Source of the DNA: Brachyspira suanatina
GTDB taxonomy: Bacteria > Spirochaetota > Brachyspiria > Brachyspirales > Brachyspiraceae
Direction: 5' to 3'
DNA length: 64,000 nucleotides
Assembly: GCF_001049755.1 (NCBI RefSeq)
Contig: NZ_CVLB01000001.1
Location: 868,001 to 932,000 of the forward strand
Of this stretch, positions 8,413 through 17,257 are shown one piece after another; position 1 is the first letter of the stretch; every line of letters begins with the position of its first letter. Both the position numbers and the translations under genes were made by a program. The notes under the pieces were generated by a model. It worked only from the letters and a program-made list of their open reading frames with translations, was not told the DNA's origin and made no database searches.

Positions 8413-11382
8413 ATGAGTGATGTAATGACACCCATACCTTTTGGAAACCTTATGAATTGGATTCTAGAAGAAAAAAAATCCGGTAAAGTATTTGGTGTTT
8501 CAAGAGCGTTTAAAGCTGATAAAGCTAAATATTACGAAATTTTTGGAAGAAAGTTGGAAACTCCTATAGGACCTGCTGCAGGACCTCATACTCAATTGGC
8601 TCAAAATATAGTTGCTGCTTATTATATAGGAAGCAGATTCTTTGAACTTAAAACTGTTCAGAAAATGGACGGAGAAGAATTAAGCAAATGTGTTGCTAAA
8701 CCTTGTATTACAGCTAATGATGAATGTTATAACTGTGAATGGTCTACAGAACTTTATGTTCCTCAGGCTTTTGATGAATATATTAAGGCTTGGGTTGCTT
8801 TAAAAGTAATTGCTAAAGAATGGGATTTAGGAGATATGGACGGTTTTCAGTTCAATATGTCTGTTGGTTATGACTATGAAGGCATTAAAACTGAAAAAAT
8901 TGATACTTTCATTGAAGGCATGAAAGATGCTTCTAATACTCCTATATTTAAAGAATGTAAACAATGGTTAACAGATAATATCAGCAGATTCCAAAACTTC
9001 AAGAAAGAAGATATAGATAAAATCAATGCTGATGTATGTAATTCTGTTACTTTGTCTACTCTTCATGGATGTCCTCCTACAGAAATAGAAAAAATAGCTT
9101 CATACCTAATCACAGAAAAGAAATTAAATACTTTTGTTAAATGTAATCCTACACTTTTAGGTTATGAATATGCTAGAAAAACTTTAGATGAAATGGGTTA
9201 TGATTATATATCATTTACTGATTTCCACTTTAATGATGATTTACAGTACAGCGATGCAATTCCTATGCTTCAAAGACTTCAAAAATTAGCTGAAGATAAT
9301 TCACTTGCATTCGGTGTAAAAATCACTAATACATTCCCTGTAGATGTTAAACAAAAAGAATTACCATCTGAAGAAATGTACATGTCTGGTAAATCTTTAT
9401 TCCCACTTTCTATGACAGTTGCTTCAAGATTGAGTAAAGATTTTGACGGAAAATTGAGAATTTCATATTCAGGCGGATGTGATTATTTCAATATCAATGA
9501 TGTTATAGATGCAGGAATTTGGCCTGTAACTATGGCTACTACTTTCTTAAAATCAGGCGGTTATCAAAGAGGCGAGCAAATAGCTAAAAATCTTAAAGAA
9601 CCAAAAGCATTTACTAAAGTAGATGTAGCTAAAACTGAAAAAATCATTGAATGGAGCAAAAAAAGCAAACATCATATTAAACCTGTTAAGCCTCTTGCTA
9701 GCAGAAAAGTTAATAAAAAAGTACCTTTGATCGATTGTTATATAGCTCCTTGTATGGAAACTTGTCCTATTCATCAAGACCTTACTACTTATATAAGACT
9801 TAATTCTGAAGGAAAATATGAAGAGTCTTTCAAAGTTATTATAGAGAAAAATGCTCTTCCATTTGCTACAGGTATATTATGTCCTCATACTTGTATGGAT
9901 AAATGTACTAGACAATTCTATGAAGAGCCTGTAAGCATTAGAGCTTGCAAATTAGAAGCTGCTAAAGCTGGATATAGTAAAGTAATAGGAACTTTAAAAC
10001 CTGCTGCTTCTATAGGTAAAAAAGCTGGTATCATAGGTGCTGGTCCTGCTGGACTTTCTGCTGCATTCTTCTTGGCTCGTGCTGGTGTTGATGTTACAGT
10101 ATTTGATAAGAGAGAAAAAGCTGGTGGTGTAGTTGCTAATATTATACCTAGCTTCAGAATAAGTGCTGAAGAGATTGGAAATGATGTTAGCTTATGTAAG
10201 CAAATGGGTGTTAAATTTGAATTAGGCAAAGAAATTAAAGATATGAAAGAATTTGCTAAAAATTATGATTACACTGTTGTTTGTATAGGTGCTCATAAAA
10301 ATATGCCTTTAAAACTTGAAGCAGGCGAATCTATGAATGCTCTTAAATTTTTAGAAGAGTTCAATAAAACTAATGGAAACGTTGCTTTAGGTGAAGATGT
10401 AGTAGTAATCGGAGGCGGTAACACTGCTATGGATGCTGCTCGTGCTGCTAAGAAAAATAAAGGCGTTAAAAATGTTAGATTAGTTTATAGAAGAACTAAG
10501 AGATATATGCCTGCTTTAGAAGAAGAACTTCAAGAGGCTTTAGAAGATGGTGTTGAGTTCATGGAATTACTTGCACCTGTTAAATTAGAAAACGGCAAAC
10601 TTCTATGTAAGAAAATGGAATTATCTGATTATGATGAAAAAGGCAGAAGAAACGTTGTTGAAACTAATGAAACAGTAGAAGTACCTGCTAGCAGTGTTAT
10701 AGCTTCTATTGGTGAGCAAATTGAATCTGACTTCTACAAATCTAATGGCATAGATGTTGATGATAAAGGTAAGCCAAAATGTTCTGCTGCTAATGAATCA
10801 TCTATCAAAAATGTTTATGTTGCTGGTGATGGTTTATATGGTGCTGCTACTATAGTTGAAGCTATAAGAGATGCTAAAGTTGTTGCTGAAGCTATATTAG
10901 GAAAAGCAGTTGCTCCTGATTTACCTTCTGTTTCTACTGAAGAAATATCTTATAGCAAAAAAGGTAATTTGAAAGAAGTATCAAAAGATCCTGAAGCTAC
11001 TAGATGTTTAAGCTGTGATTATATCTGTGAAAGCTGTACTGAAGTTTGTCCTAACAGAGCTAATGTATCTATAAAAGTTGCAGGACATGCTAAGATATCA
11101 CAAATCATACACGTTGATTATATGTGTAATGAATGCGGTAACTGTGAAACATTCTGTCCTTATAGTTCTGCTCCTTATAAAGATAAATTTACATTGTTTG
11201 CTACTGAAGATGATATGAAAAATTCTAAAAATGACGGTTTCTTATTCTTAGATAAAGAAGGAAATGCTAAACTTAGAATTGATGGTAAAGAAGAATCTTA
11301 TAAAGTTGGCGGAAAGAACAATGGTGTTTACACTATAGTTGATACCGTATTTAATAACTATAAGTATTTAATATTAAAATAA
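8413..11382 (+). CDS. ygfK: YgfK-type flavin and iron-sulfur oxidoreductase subunit (putative selenate reductase subunit)
   Basis: The 989-residue multidomain protein has four parts. An N-terminal domain (about 1-430) resembles the YgfK N-terminus. A GltD-like cysteine-rich region (about 445-540) carries PCMETCP and CPHTCMDKC. A FAD/NAD(P)H domain (about 545-840) carries GAGPAGLSAAFFLARAG and GGGNTAMDAARAA. A C-terminal Fe-S region carries CLSCDYICESCTEVCP and CNECGNCETFCP. It probably passes electrons between NAD(P)H and the molybdenum hydroxylase encoded next. Length is close to E. coli YgfK. TGGAGG precedes the ATG. Confidence 0.92.
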   Translation: MSDVMTPIPFGNLMNWILEEKKSGKVFGVSRAFKADKAKYYEIFGRKLETPIGPAAGPHTQLAQNIVAAYYIGSRFFELKTVQKMDGEELSKCVAKPCITANDECYNCEWSTELYVPQAFDEYIKAWVALKVIAKEWDLGDMDGFQFNMSVGYDYEGIKTEKIDTFIEGMKDASNTPIFKECKQWLTDNISRFQNFKKEDIDKINADVCNSVTLSTLHGCPPTEIEKIASYLITEKKLNTFVKCNPTLLGYEYARKTLDEMGYDYISFTDFHFNDDLQYSDAIPMLQRLQKLAEDNSLAFGVKITNTFPVDVKQKELPSEEMYMSGKSLFPLSMTVASRLSKDFDGKLRISYSGGCDYFNINDVIDAGIWPVTMATTFLKSGGYQRGEQIAKNLKEPKAFTKVDVAKTEKIIEWSKKSKHHIKPVKPLASRKVNKKVPLIDCYIAPCMETCPIHQDLTTYIRLNSEGKYEESFKVIIEKNALPFATGILCPHTCMDKCTRQFYEEPVSIRACKLEAAKAGYSKVIGTLKPAASIGKKAGIIGAGPAGLSAAFFLARAGVDVTVFDKREKAGGVVANIIPSFRISAEEIGNDVSLCKQMGVKFELGKEIKDMKEFAKNYDYTVVCIGAHKNMPLKLEAGESMNALKFLEEFNKTNGNVALGEDVVVIGGGNTAMDAARAAKKNKGVKNVRLVYRRTKRYMPALEEELQEALEDGVEFMELLAPVKLENGKLLCKKMELSDYDEKGRRNVVETNETVEVPASSVIASIGEQIESDFYKSNGIDVDDKGKPKCSAANESSIKNVYVAGDGLYGAATIVEAIRDAKVVAEAILGKAVAPDLPSVSTEEISYSKKGNLKEVSKDPEATRCLSCDYICESCTEVCPNRANVSIKVAGHAKISQIIHVDYMCNECGNCETFCPYSSAPYKDKFTLFATEDDMKNSKNDGFLFLDKEGNAKLRIDGKEESYKVGGKNNGVYTIVDTVFNNYKYLILK

Positions 11383-11406
11383 TTGACTTTATATTGATTA
11401 TTGTAT

Positions 11407-11448
11407 AACATAGCAAAGGGGAGATAAGTATCTTTCCCTTGTTATGTT
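11407..11448 (+). repeat. Long intercistronic hairpin between ygfK and the molybdenum hydroxylase
   Basis: Nearly the whole of 11407-11448 folds on itself, from AACATA at the left end to TATGTT at the right, through about 18 base pairs with wobble pairs and one mismatch. It fills the 96-bp gap before the next ribosome site and is followed by a T-rich but broken tract. It may be a partial terminator or an mRNA stability element. Confidence 0.6.
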
Positions 11449-11478
11449 TATTTGATTTTAATATATAAGGAGGAATAT

Positions 11479-14049
11479 ATGGGCGAGAGTGCCAAGATTA
11501 TCATTAATGGTAAAGAGATGAGCTTTGACTCAGACAGAAAGTTAATGGATGTTCTTAGGAATGACTGTAAATGTAAATCGGTTAAAGACGGATGTTCTGA
11601 AGGTGCTTGCGGAACTTGTACTGTTTTGATAGATGGAAAACCTACTAAAGCATGTATACAAACTATAGGAAGATTGCAGGGTAAAAGCGTACAAACTATA
11701 GAGGGATTTACTCAAAGAGAAAAAGATGTTTATGCTCATGCTTTTGCAGTTGCAGGTGCAGTTCAATGCGGATTCTGTATACCTGGTATGGTTATATGTG
11801 CTAAAGGATTGATAGATAAAAATCCTAATCCTACAAGACTTGAAATTGTTGCTGCTATAAAAAATAATATTTGCAGATGTACAGGATACAAAAAAATCAT
11901 TGATGCTATAGAATTAGCAGCTAAAATGATTAGAGAAAACATTGATGTTAAAGAATACAAAGGTAAAGTAAAATTAGGCGATAGAAATATTGCTAGAGTA
12001 GATGCTAAAGAAAAAGCTTTAGGTATTGGTGAATACTGTGATGATATAGAGTTAGAAGGTATGCTTCATGGTGTTGCTGTAAGAACTAAATATCCAAGAG
12101 CTAAAATATTAAAAATAGATATTAGCGAAGCAAAAGCTTTAAAAGGCGTAGTTGATGTAATAACTGCTAAAGATTTACCTGGTGCTAAGAAAATAGGACA
12201 TATTTTCCATGACTGGGATGTACTTATTGGTGAAGGCGAGACTACAAGATTTATTGCTGACGGTTTAGCTTTAATCGTTGCTGAAGATGAAGCTACTGCT
12301 AAAAAAGCTAGAGATTTAGTAAAAATAGAATATGAAGAATTACCATTGGTAAGAAATCCTCATGAAGCTATGAAAGAGGGTGCTCCTTTAGTTCATGAAG
12401 AAAGAGAAAGTAATTTACTTACTCATGAAAGATTAGTTAAAGGTAATGCTGATGAAGTAATAGCTAAATCTAAATATAAAGTTACAAAACATTATGAACT
12501 TCCTTGGACAGAGCATGCATTTATGGAAGCAGAAGTTGCTGTTGCTATGCCTTTCAATGGAGATGGAATATTTGTATATTCAAGCGACCAAAGTGTTTAT
12601 GATACAAAAAGAGAAGTATCTATGGCTTTAGGTATAGAACCTGATAAAGTTGTAGTAGAAAATAAATATGTAGGCGGCGGATTCGGTGGTAAGGAGGATA
12701 TGAGTGTTCAGCATTATGCAGCTATAATGGCATATAGAACAAAAAGACCTGTTAAATTCAAACTTACAAGACAAGAAAGTATAAACTGGCACCCAAAACG
12801 TCACCCTATGAGCATAGATATGACTACTGCTTGTGATGAAAACGGTATACTTACAGCTATGAAAGCTACTTTAATTACAGATGCCGGTGCTTATGCTTCA
12901 TTATCAGGTCCTGTACTTCAAAGAGCTTGTACACATGCTGCTGGTCCTTATAATTATCAAGTTATAGATATAGAGGGTAAATCTTTCTATACTAATAACC
13001 CTCCAACTGGACCATTCAGAGGATTCGGCGTACCTCAGTCTTGTTTTGCTACTGAAATGAATATAAACTTGCTTGCTGAAATGTGCGGTTTAGATCCTTG
13101 GGAAATAAGATATAGAAATGCTATACGTCCTGGTCAAGTGCTTCCTAACTATCAAATAGCTGATGAGGCTACAGGACTTGTTGAAACATTAGAAGCTGTT
13201 AAAGATATTTATTATAATAATAAAAATGTTGGTATAGCTTGTTCTTTGAAAAACTCTGGTGTAGGTGTTGGTTTGCCTGACACAGGAAGAGTTCGTTTGT
13301 TAGTAAAAGACGGAAAAGTTAATGTATACTCTGCTGCTTCTTGTATTGGACAGGGTATTGCTACTGTACTTTATCAAATAGCTGGAGAAACTCTTGATTT
13401 GAATGATGATGAAATAATAATTCATCAGCCTAATACTGCAACTTCTCCTGATTCCGGTACTACTTCAGGTTCAAGACAAACACTTATTACAGGTGAGGCT
13501 TGTAAGAGAGCTTGTGAAGACCTTAAGAAAGATTTAGCTGGTAAAACATTAAAAGATTTAGAAGGAAAAGAATATTACGGCGAATGGCTAACTATTACAG
13601 ATAAAATGGGCGTTGATAAACCTCACCCTGTTTCTCACGTTGCATACAGTTATGCTACACAAGTATGTATACTTAATGATGACGGTACTATAAACAAAAT
13701 AGTTGCTGCTCATGATATAGGAAAGGCTATTAACCCTATAGCTTTGGAAGGACAAATTGAAGGCGGTGTTGTTATGTCTTTAGGCTATGCTTTGACAGAA
13801 AAATTCCCGCTTGAAGATTGTGTTCCTAAAGTGAAATTCGGTACTTTAGGATTATTCAGAGCTGATAAAACTCCAGATGTTGAATCTATTATTATAGAAA
13901 AACCTGGTGTTCCTTATGGTTACGGTGCTACTGGTATAGGAGAGATTTCTAGTATACCTACTGCTCCTGCTGTTGCTTTAGCTTATTATAAGTTTAACGG
14001 TGAGTTACAAACAGAACTGCCACTTAAAAATACTCCTTATTCAAGATAA
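11479..14049 (+). CDS. xdhD: Fused 2Fe-2S/molybdenum hydroxylase (selenium-dependent xanthine dehydrogenase type)
   Basis: From the ATG at 11479 (AAGGAGG 5 bp upstream) the protein has 856 residues; a TTG 27 bp earlier is less likely because it would bury this ribosome site. The N-terminal 160 residues hold two 2Fe-2S clusters: CSEGACGTC, then CGFCIPGM and CRCTGY. The rest is the molybdopterin domain, with GGGFGGKED and GPFRGFGVPQ. There is no FAD domain, so electrons probably go to YgfK. The fusion matches E. coli XdhD and the selenium-dependent xanthine dehydrogenase class. Selenium would be a labile cofactor; no in-frame UGA is present. Confidence 0.9.
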   Translation: MGESAKIIINGKEMSFDSDRKLMDVLRNDCKCKSVKDGCSEGACGTCTVLIDGKPTKACIQTIGRLQGKSVQTIEGFTQREKDVYAHAFAVAGAVQCGFCIPGMVICAKGLIDKNPNPTRLEIVAAIKNNICRCTGYKKIIDAIELAAKMIRENIDVKEYKGKVKLGDRNIARVDAKEKALGIGEYCDDIELEGMLHGVAVRTKYPRAKILKIDISEAKALKGVVDVITAKDLPGAKKIGHIFHDWDVLIGEGETTRFIADGLALIVAEDEATAKKARDLVKIEYEELPLVRNPHEAMKEGAPLVHEERESNLLTHERLVKGNADEVIAKSKYKVTKHYELPWTEHAFMEAEVAVAMPFNGDGIFVYSSDQSVYDTKREVSMALGIEPDKVVVENKYVGGGFGGKEDMSVQHYAAIMAYRTKRPVKFKLTRQESINWHPKRHPMSIDMTTACDENGILTAMKATLITDAGAYASLSGPVLQRACTHAAGPYNYQVIDIEGKSFYTNNPPTGPFRGFGVPQSCFATEMNINLLAEMCGLDPWEIRYRNAIRPGQVLPNYQIADEATGLVETLEAVKDIYYNNKNVGIACSLKNSGVGVGLPDTGRVRLLVKDGKVNVYSAASCIGQGIATVLYQIAGETLDLNDDEIIIHQPNTATSPDSGTTSGSRQTLITGEACKRACEDLKKDLAGKTLKDLEGKEYYGEWLTITDKMGVDKPHPVSHVAYSYATQVCILNDDGTINKIVAAHDIGKAINPIALEGQIEGGVVMSLGYALTEKFPLEDCVPKVKFGTLGLFRADKTPDVESIIIEKPGVPYGYGATGIGEISSIPTAPAVALAYYKFNGELQTELPLKNTPYSR

Positions 14050-14063
14050 TTTATTTTATTATT

Positions 14064-14891
14064 ATGAGTTTATTTAACGATGAACTTGTAATTGTAAGAG
14101 GAGCTGGTGATTTAGCTACAGGTATTGTGTATTCATTATATAAGGCTCATTTCAAAGTTATTGTATTGGAAACACAATACCCCTCTTCTATTAGAAGAAG
14201 GGTTGCATTATCCGAAGCTGTTTATGATGGTGAAAGTAAAGTTGAGGATATTGAATCTGTATTGGTAAAAAGCTATGAAGAAGCTCTTAATATAATTGCA
14301 AATCAAAATTATGAAAAGATTCCTATTCTTATAGATCCTAATTGTGATATACTAAAAAAGATAAAACCAACATTTTTAATTGATGCTATAATAGCTAAAA
14401 AAAATCTTGGTACTAATAAATCTATGGCTAAATATACTATAGCATTAGGTCCCGGTTTTACTGCTGGTAAAGACTGCGATATTGTTATAGAAACTATGCG
14501 AGGTCATAATCTTGGAAGAATGTATTTAGAAGGCGAGGCTATACCTAATACAGGAATTCCCGGTAATATAGGCGGTAAAGAAGCTGAAAGAGTAATACAT
14601 GCAAGTTCTGACGGCATTATTGAAAATGTAAAAAACATAGGCGATTTTGTCAAAGAAAAAGAAGTTATAGCATACATAAATAACAACAATGAAAAAATAG
14701 AAGTGCTTGCTACTTTTGATGGTCTTTTAAGAGGCATTATAAGAGATGGTTTTAAAGTTCATAAGGGTTTGAAAATAGCTGATATTGATCCTAGAAAATC
14801 TGAATATGATAATTGCTTTACTATTTCTGATAAGGCTAGAAATTTAGGCGGTTCTGTGCTTACTGCTATGATGTATTTATATAATAGATAA
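14064..14891 (+). CDS. yqeB: YqeB-type selenium-dependent molybdenum hydroxylase maturation protein
   Basis: The 275-residue protein begins with a Rossmann-like VIVRGAGDLATGIVYSLY motif and has the central GPGFTAGKDCDIVIETMRGH and NTGIPGNIGGKEAERV stretches typical of the YqeB/EF2563 family, found only with selenium-linked molybdenum hydroxylases. It is thought to help insert or maintain the labile selenium or modify the cofactor. It starts 14 bp after the hydroxylase stop, with no recognisable Shine-Dalgarno, so its translation probably depends on the upstream gene. It is the last gene of the rightward operon. Confidence 0.88.
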   Translation: MSLFNDELVIVRGAGDLATGIVYSLYKAHFKVIVLETQYPSSIRRRVALSEAVYDGESKVEDIESVLVKSYEEALNIIANQNYEKIPILIDPNCDILKKIKPTFLIDAIIAKKNLGTNKSMAKYTIALGPGFTAGKDCDIVIETMRGHNLGRMYLEGEAIPNTGIPGNIGGKEAERVIHASSDGIIENVKNIGDFVKEKEVIAYINNNNEKIEVLATFDGLLRGIIRDGFKVHKGLKIADIDPRKSEYDNCFTISDKARNLGGSVLTAMMYLYNR

Positions 14892-14940
14892 TTAATTTCT
14901 ATATTATATAATTAATCATATTAAAAAATCTTCATTATAA

Positions 14941-14969
14941 ATTATACTAAAAATTTTTAAGTTTGTCAT
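14941..14969 (-). promoter_or_regulatory. Repeat-borne promoter, copy A
   Basis: On the minus strand ATGACA is followed, after a 17-bp spacer, by a perfect TATAAT. The -35 and spacer are contained in the 19-mer AAAATTTTTAAGTTTGTCA (14950-14968), which recurs exactly at 35089 and 35352. It would transcribe antisense into yqeB. Confidence 0.5.
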
Positions 14970-15005
14970 TTTTTTATTCAACTTTTTCCCGCCGCAAAAA
15001 GTTGC

Positions 15006-15025
15006 TGCCGCAGGCACGCTTCGCG
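15006..15025 (+). repeat. GC-rich double-hairpin element, copy 1
   Basis: The first stem-loop is TGCC-GCA-GGCA. CGC-TTC-GCG follows directly. Compared with the related sequence on the opposite strand at 35277-35305, the block looks like an insertion next to GCGAAAGTGCAAGT. Confidence 0.7.
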
Positions 15026-15222
15026 AAAGTGCAAGTGTAAAAAATTAGTACTAAATAATACTAAAATTGTCTTATATGTAATATAGTTTATTAAATTAAA
15101 GTCTAAATATAGCCTTTTTGCTTCTTTGTGGCAACAAAAGAAGTGGGGGTGTGGGGGCTAGTCCCCACAAACAATAAAATAAAAAAACTAAAATTGACAA
15201 AATGTAGTTGTTTAGGTATATA
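15022..15222 (+). repeat. Composite intergenic repeat, copy without the two inserts
   Basis: About 200 bp, matching 36527-36774 in order. It contains a CAAGTGTAAAAA...TTAGTACTAAAT segment, then AATATAGCCTTTTTGCTTCT and GTGGCAACAAAAGAAGTGGG, a GC-rich hairpin and a terminal promoter TTGACA-17 bp-TATATA. The copy at 36.5 kb carries two extra double-hairpin blocks where this copy has none. Confidence 0.7.
15194..15222 (+). promoter_or_regulatory. Repeat-borne promoter pointing into the ankyrin gene (antisense)
   Basis: TTGACA (15194-15199), a 17-bp spacer and TATATA (15217-15222) form a strong-looking promoter at the end of the composite repeat. It points at the 3' end of the leftward ankyrin gene, so its transcript would be antisense. 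Confidence 0.5.
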
Positions 15223-15265
15223 TCAATTTTATTAATGAAGATTTTAATTTATTTAAATATAAAAT

Positions 15266-17080
15266 TTACTTTACATTTCTTGGAGCTTTTTTTAGAATAT
15301 CTGCAATTTCTCTAAGTTCAAGATTCTCTGCCATATCTAAAGCAGTATCTCCATCGTCATCTTCTATATTTACATCGGCTCCTTTTTCTACTAGAAATTT
15401 AACAAATGATTCATTAGATTTTCTTGTACAAGCCCACATTAAAGAAGTGTATCCATTATAATCTTGAGCATTAATATCTGCACCTTTTTGTATTAGAAGT
15501 TCTGCCACTTTTATATTATGAAGTTTGGAAGCATACATTAAAGGTGTTTCTCCATCCTCATTTGTTACATTTATATCTGCACCATTATTTATTAAAAATT
15601 CTGCAGCAGATGAATTTTCATTTTTATAATAATAATATCTATAGTCAGGATGTTCATTATCTAATGAGAGTAATAGGGGAGTTTCTACTGAGCTATGTTC
15701 AGAATGTGTTTTGGCATTTACATCGGCACCTTTTTCAACTAAAAATTTAACCATATCATAGTCATTTCTTAAAGCTGCTATCATTAAAGGAGTATAATCA
15801 TAATCAGCAGGAGAATAATACTCCCCACCCTTTATTCTTGATTCTAAGTCAAAACCATTTTCTACTAATACTTTAAACATTTCTCTATTTAGTGCCAATT
15901 CTGTTGTATAAGCTGTATCAAGAAGTGATGCTCCATAATTGTCTTTAGTATTTACATCAGCACCATATTTTATTAATAAATTAAATATTTTTTTAGCATT
16001 TTCTAGCATTTCTTCTTTTTCGTAATGATCATAGCGAATATTATAATATAATACAGTGTTTCCATCATTGTCTTTAGTATTTATATTGGCACCATTTTCT
16101 AATAAAAATTTAACCATTTCATAGTCTCCTATCATAGCAGCGTTCATTAATGCTGTAAGACCGTCTTCATCTTTTGTGTTTATATTTGCACCTTGTTGTA
16201 TAAGTAATTTTGAAATATCAAATTTTCCATAATCATTAGCAATCGTTAAAGCTGTTTTGTTTTCATTATTTGCTGTATTAGGATTGGCACCTTTATCAAG
16301 TAAATATTTAACCATATCATAGTCATTTCTTAAAGCTGCTATCATTAAAGGAGTATAATCATAATCAGATCTACCCGTCTTTATTCTTGACTCTAAATCA
16401 AAACCATTTTCAACTAATATTTTAAACATTTCTTTATTTTTATCAAAAGATTCTGAAATTCTATAGGATACATCAAGGAGAGATGCTCCATCATTGTCTT
16501 TAGTATTTACATCAGCACCATATTTTATTAATAAATTAAGTATTTTTATAGCATTTTCTTGTCCGAAACTATCATGCTGAATACTATAATATAATGCAGT
16601 TTTTCCTGATGTATCTCTAATGTTTACATCAGCACCATTTTTTAATAAAAATTCAACCATTTCATAATTTGTATCTCTAGCAGCATACATTAATGCTGTA
16701 GCACCTGCATTATCTTTAATATTGACATCAGTACCTTCTTCTATAAGTAATTTTGCTATATCATCATATCCCATTAAAGCAGCGTACATTAATGCTGTAA
16801 AACCGTATTCATCTTGAGCATTTGGATTTGCTCCTTTATCTAAATATGATTTAACTTCTTCTATGTTATTATATTGTACAGCTAAAAAGAAAGTCTGAGA
16901 ATACATAGGATACATTTTTGTAACTTGAACATATTCATTAGTATTTGTAGTTGTTGGATTAATATATACTTGTTCATTTGTTTGAGTTTGATTAGTTTGA
17001 GTATTTTCTGTTTGTTTAGTATTGCCGCTGCAGGAAATTATCGAAACTATTAAAACAAAAATAGAAATAATATTTTTCAT
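15266..17080 (-). CDS. Ankyrin-repeat lipoprotein
   Basis: The 604-residue protein has a lipoprotein signal ending in VSIISC, so Cys17 is the likely lipidated residue. A Thr/Asn/Gln-rich linker follows (about 18-55), then ankyrin repeats to the C-terminus, with many copies of the type GADVNxKDNxGxTALMYA. It is probably anchored in a periplasm-facing or outer membrane leaflet and binds proteins. The segments around residues 140-270 and 315-450 are internal duplicates. Long stretches are almost identical to the ankyrin protein at 52694-54199, and promoter and leader are shared too. The partner is unknown. Confidence 0.9.
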   Translation of the reverse strand: MKNIISIFVLIVSIISCSGNTKQTENTQTNQTQTNEQVYINPTTTNTNEYVQVTKMYPMYSQTFFLAVQYNNIEEVKSYLDKGANPNAQDEYGFTALMYAALMGYDDIAKLLIEEGTDVNIKDNAGATALMYAARDTNYEMVEFLLKNGADVNIRDTSGKTALYYSIQHDSFGQENAIKILNLLIKYGADVNTKDNDGASLLDVSYRISESFDKNKEMFKILVENGFDLESRIKTGRSDYDYTPLMIAALRNDYDMVKYLLDKGANPNTANNENKTALTIANDYGKFDISKLLIQQGANINTKDEDGLTALMNAAMIGDYEMVKFLLENGANINTKDNDGNTVLYYNIRYDHYEKEEMLENAKKIFNLLIKYGADVNTKDNYGASLLDTAYTTELALNREMFKVLVENGFDLESRIKGGEYYSPADYDYTPLMIAALRNDYDMVKFLVEKGADVNAKTHSEHSSVETPLLLSLDNEHPDYRYYYYKNENSSAAEFLINNGADINVTNEDGETPLMYASKLHNIKVAELLIQKGADINAQDYNGYTSLMWACTRKSNESFVKFLVEKGADVNIEDDDGDTALDMAENLELREIADILKKAPRNVK

Positions 17081-17099
17081 ATATACCCCCTAAGTATAT
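17081..17099 (-). promoter_or_regulatory. Leader hairpin holding the ribosome site of the ankyrin gene
   Basis: In the mRNA, AUAUAC and GUAUAU pair over 6 bp around the loop UUAGGGG, placing most of the Shine-Dalgarno in the loop just before the AUG. The same arrangement is present before the paralogue at 54199. Confidence 0.5.
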
Positions 17100-17104
17100 G
17101 CTGG

Positions 17105-17133
17105 ATTATATGTTTAAAGTTATTTTATGTCAA
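17105..17133 (-). promoter_or_regulatory. Consensus promoter of the ankyrin lipoprotein gene
   Basis: On the minus strand a perfect TTGACA, a 17-bp spacer and a perfect TATAAT lie 24 bp before the ATG. The leader CCAGCATATACTTAGGGGG is shared, with one change, with the gene at 54199. Confidence 0.8.
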
Positions 17134-17257
17134 TATAACTATAATTTATATAATATACTCATTAAAAATATATGATAATTTTATGTATTAGTTTTTTATG
17201 AATGAAAATTATATAAATATAAATTGATATTAATAAAATTTTTAGTATAATTAATCT

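Larger units (their letters stand above)
14892..15265. other. Gene-free spacer filled by dispersed repeats
   Basis: No credible gene is present. The spacer holds a leftward repeat-borne promoter (14941-14969), a double-hairpin element (15006-15025), the body of a composite repeat and a rightward promoter (15194-15222). A GC-rich hairpin, TGTGGGG with CCCCACA, lies at about 15150-15168. Each part has relatives at 35.1-35.4 kb and 36.5-36.8 kb. Confidence 0.8.

Noticed and set aside
11452..11478. TTG start 27 bp upstream for the fused molybdenum hydroxylase
   Set aside because: The AAGGAGG site lies within that extension and is correctly spaced for the ATG at 11479.
11479..14049. Selenocysteine in the selenium-linked hydroxylase
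   Set aside because: The frame has no internal TGA. This family uses labile selenium at the cofactor, not selenocysteine.
14941..15222. Possible CRISPR array or insertion sequence at the repeat cluster
   Set aside because: The repeated units are not evenly spaced, have no unique spacers and no cas genes or transposase frames nearby.
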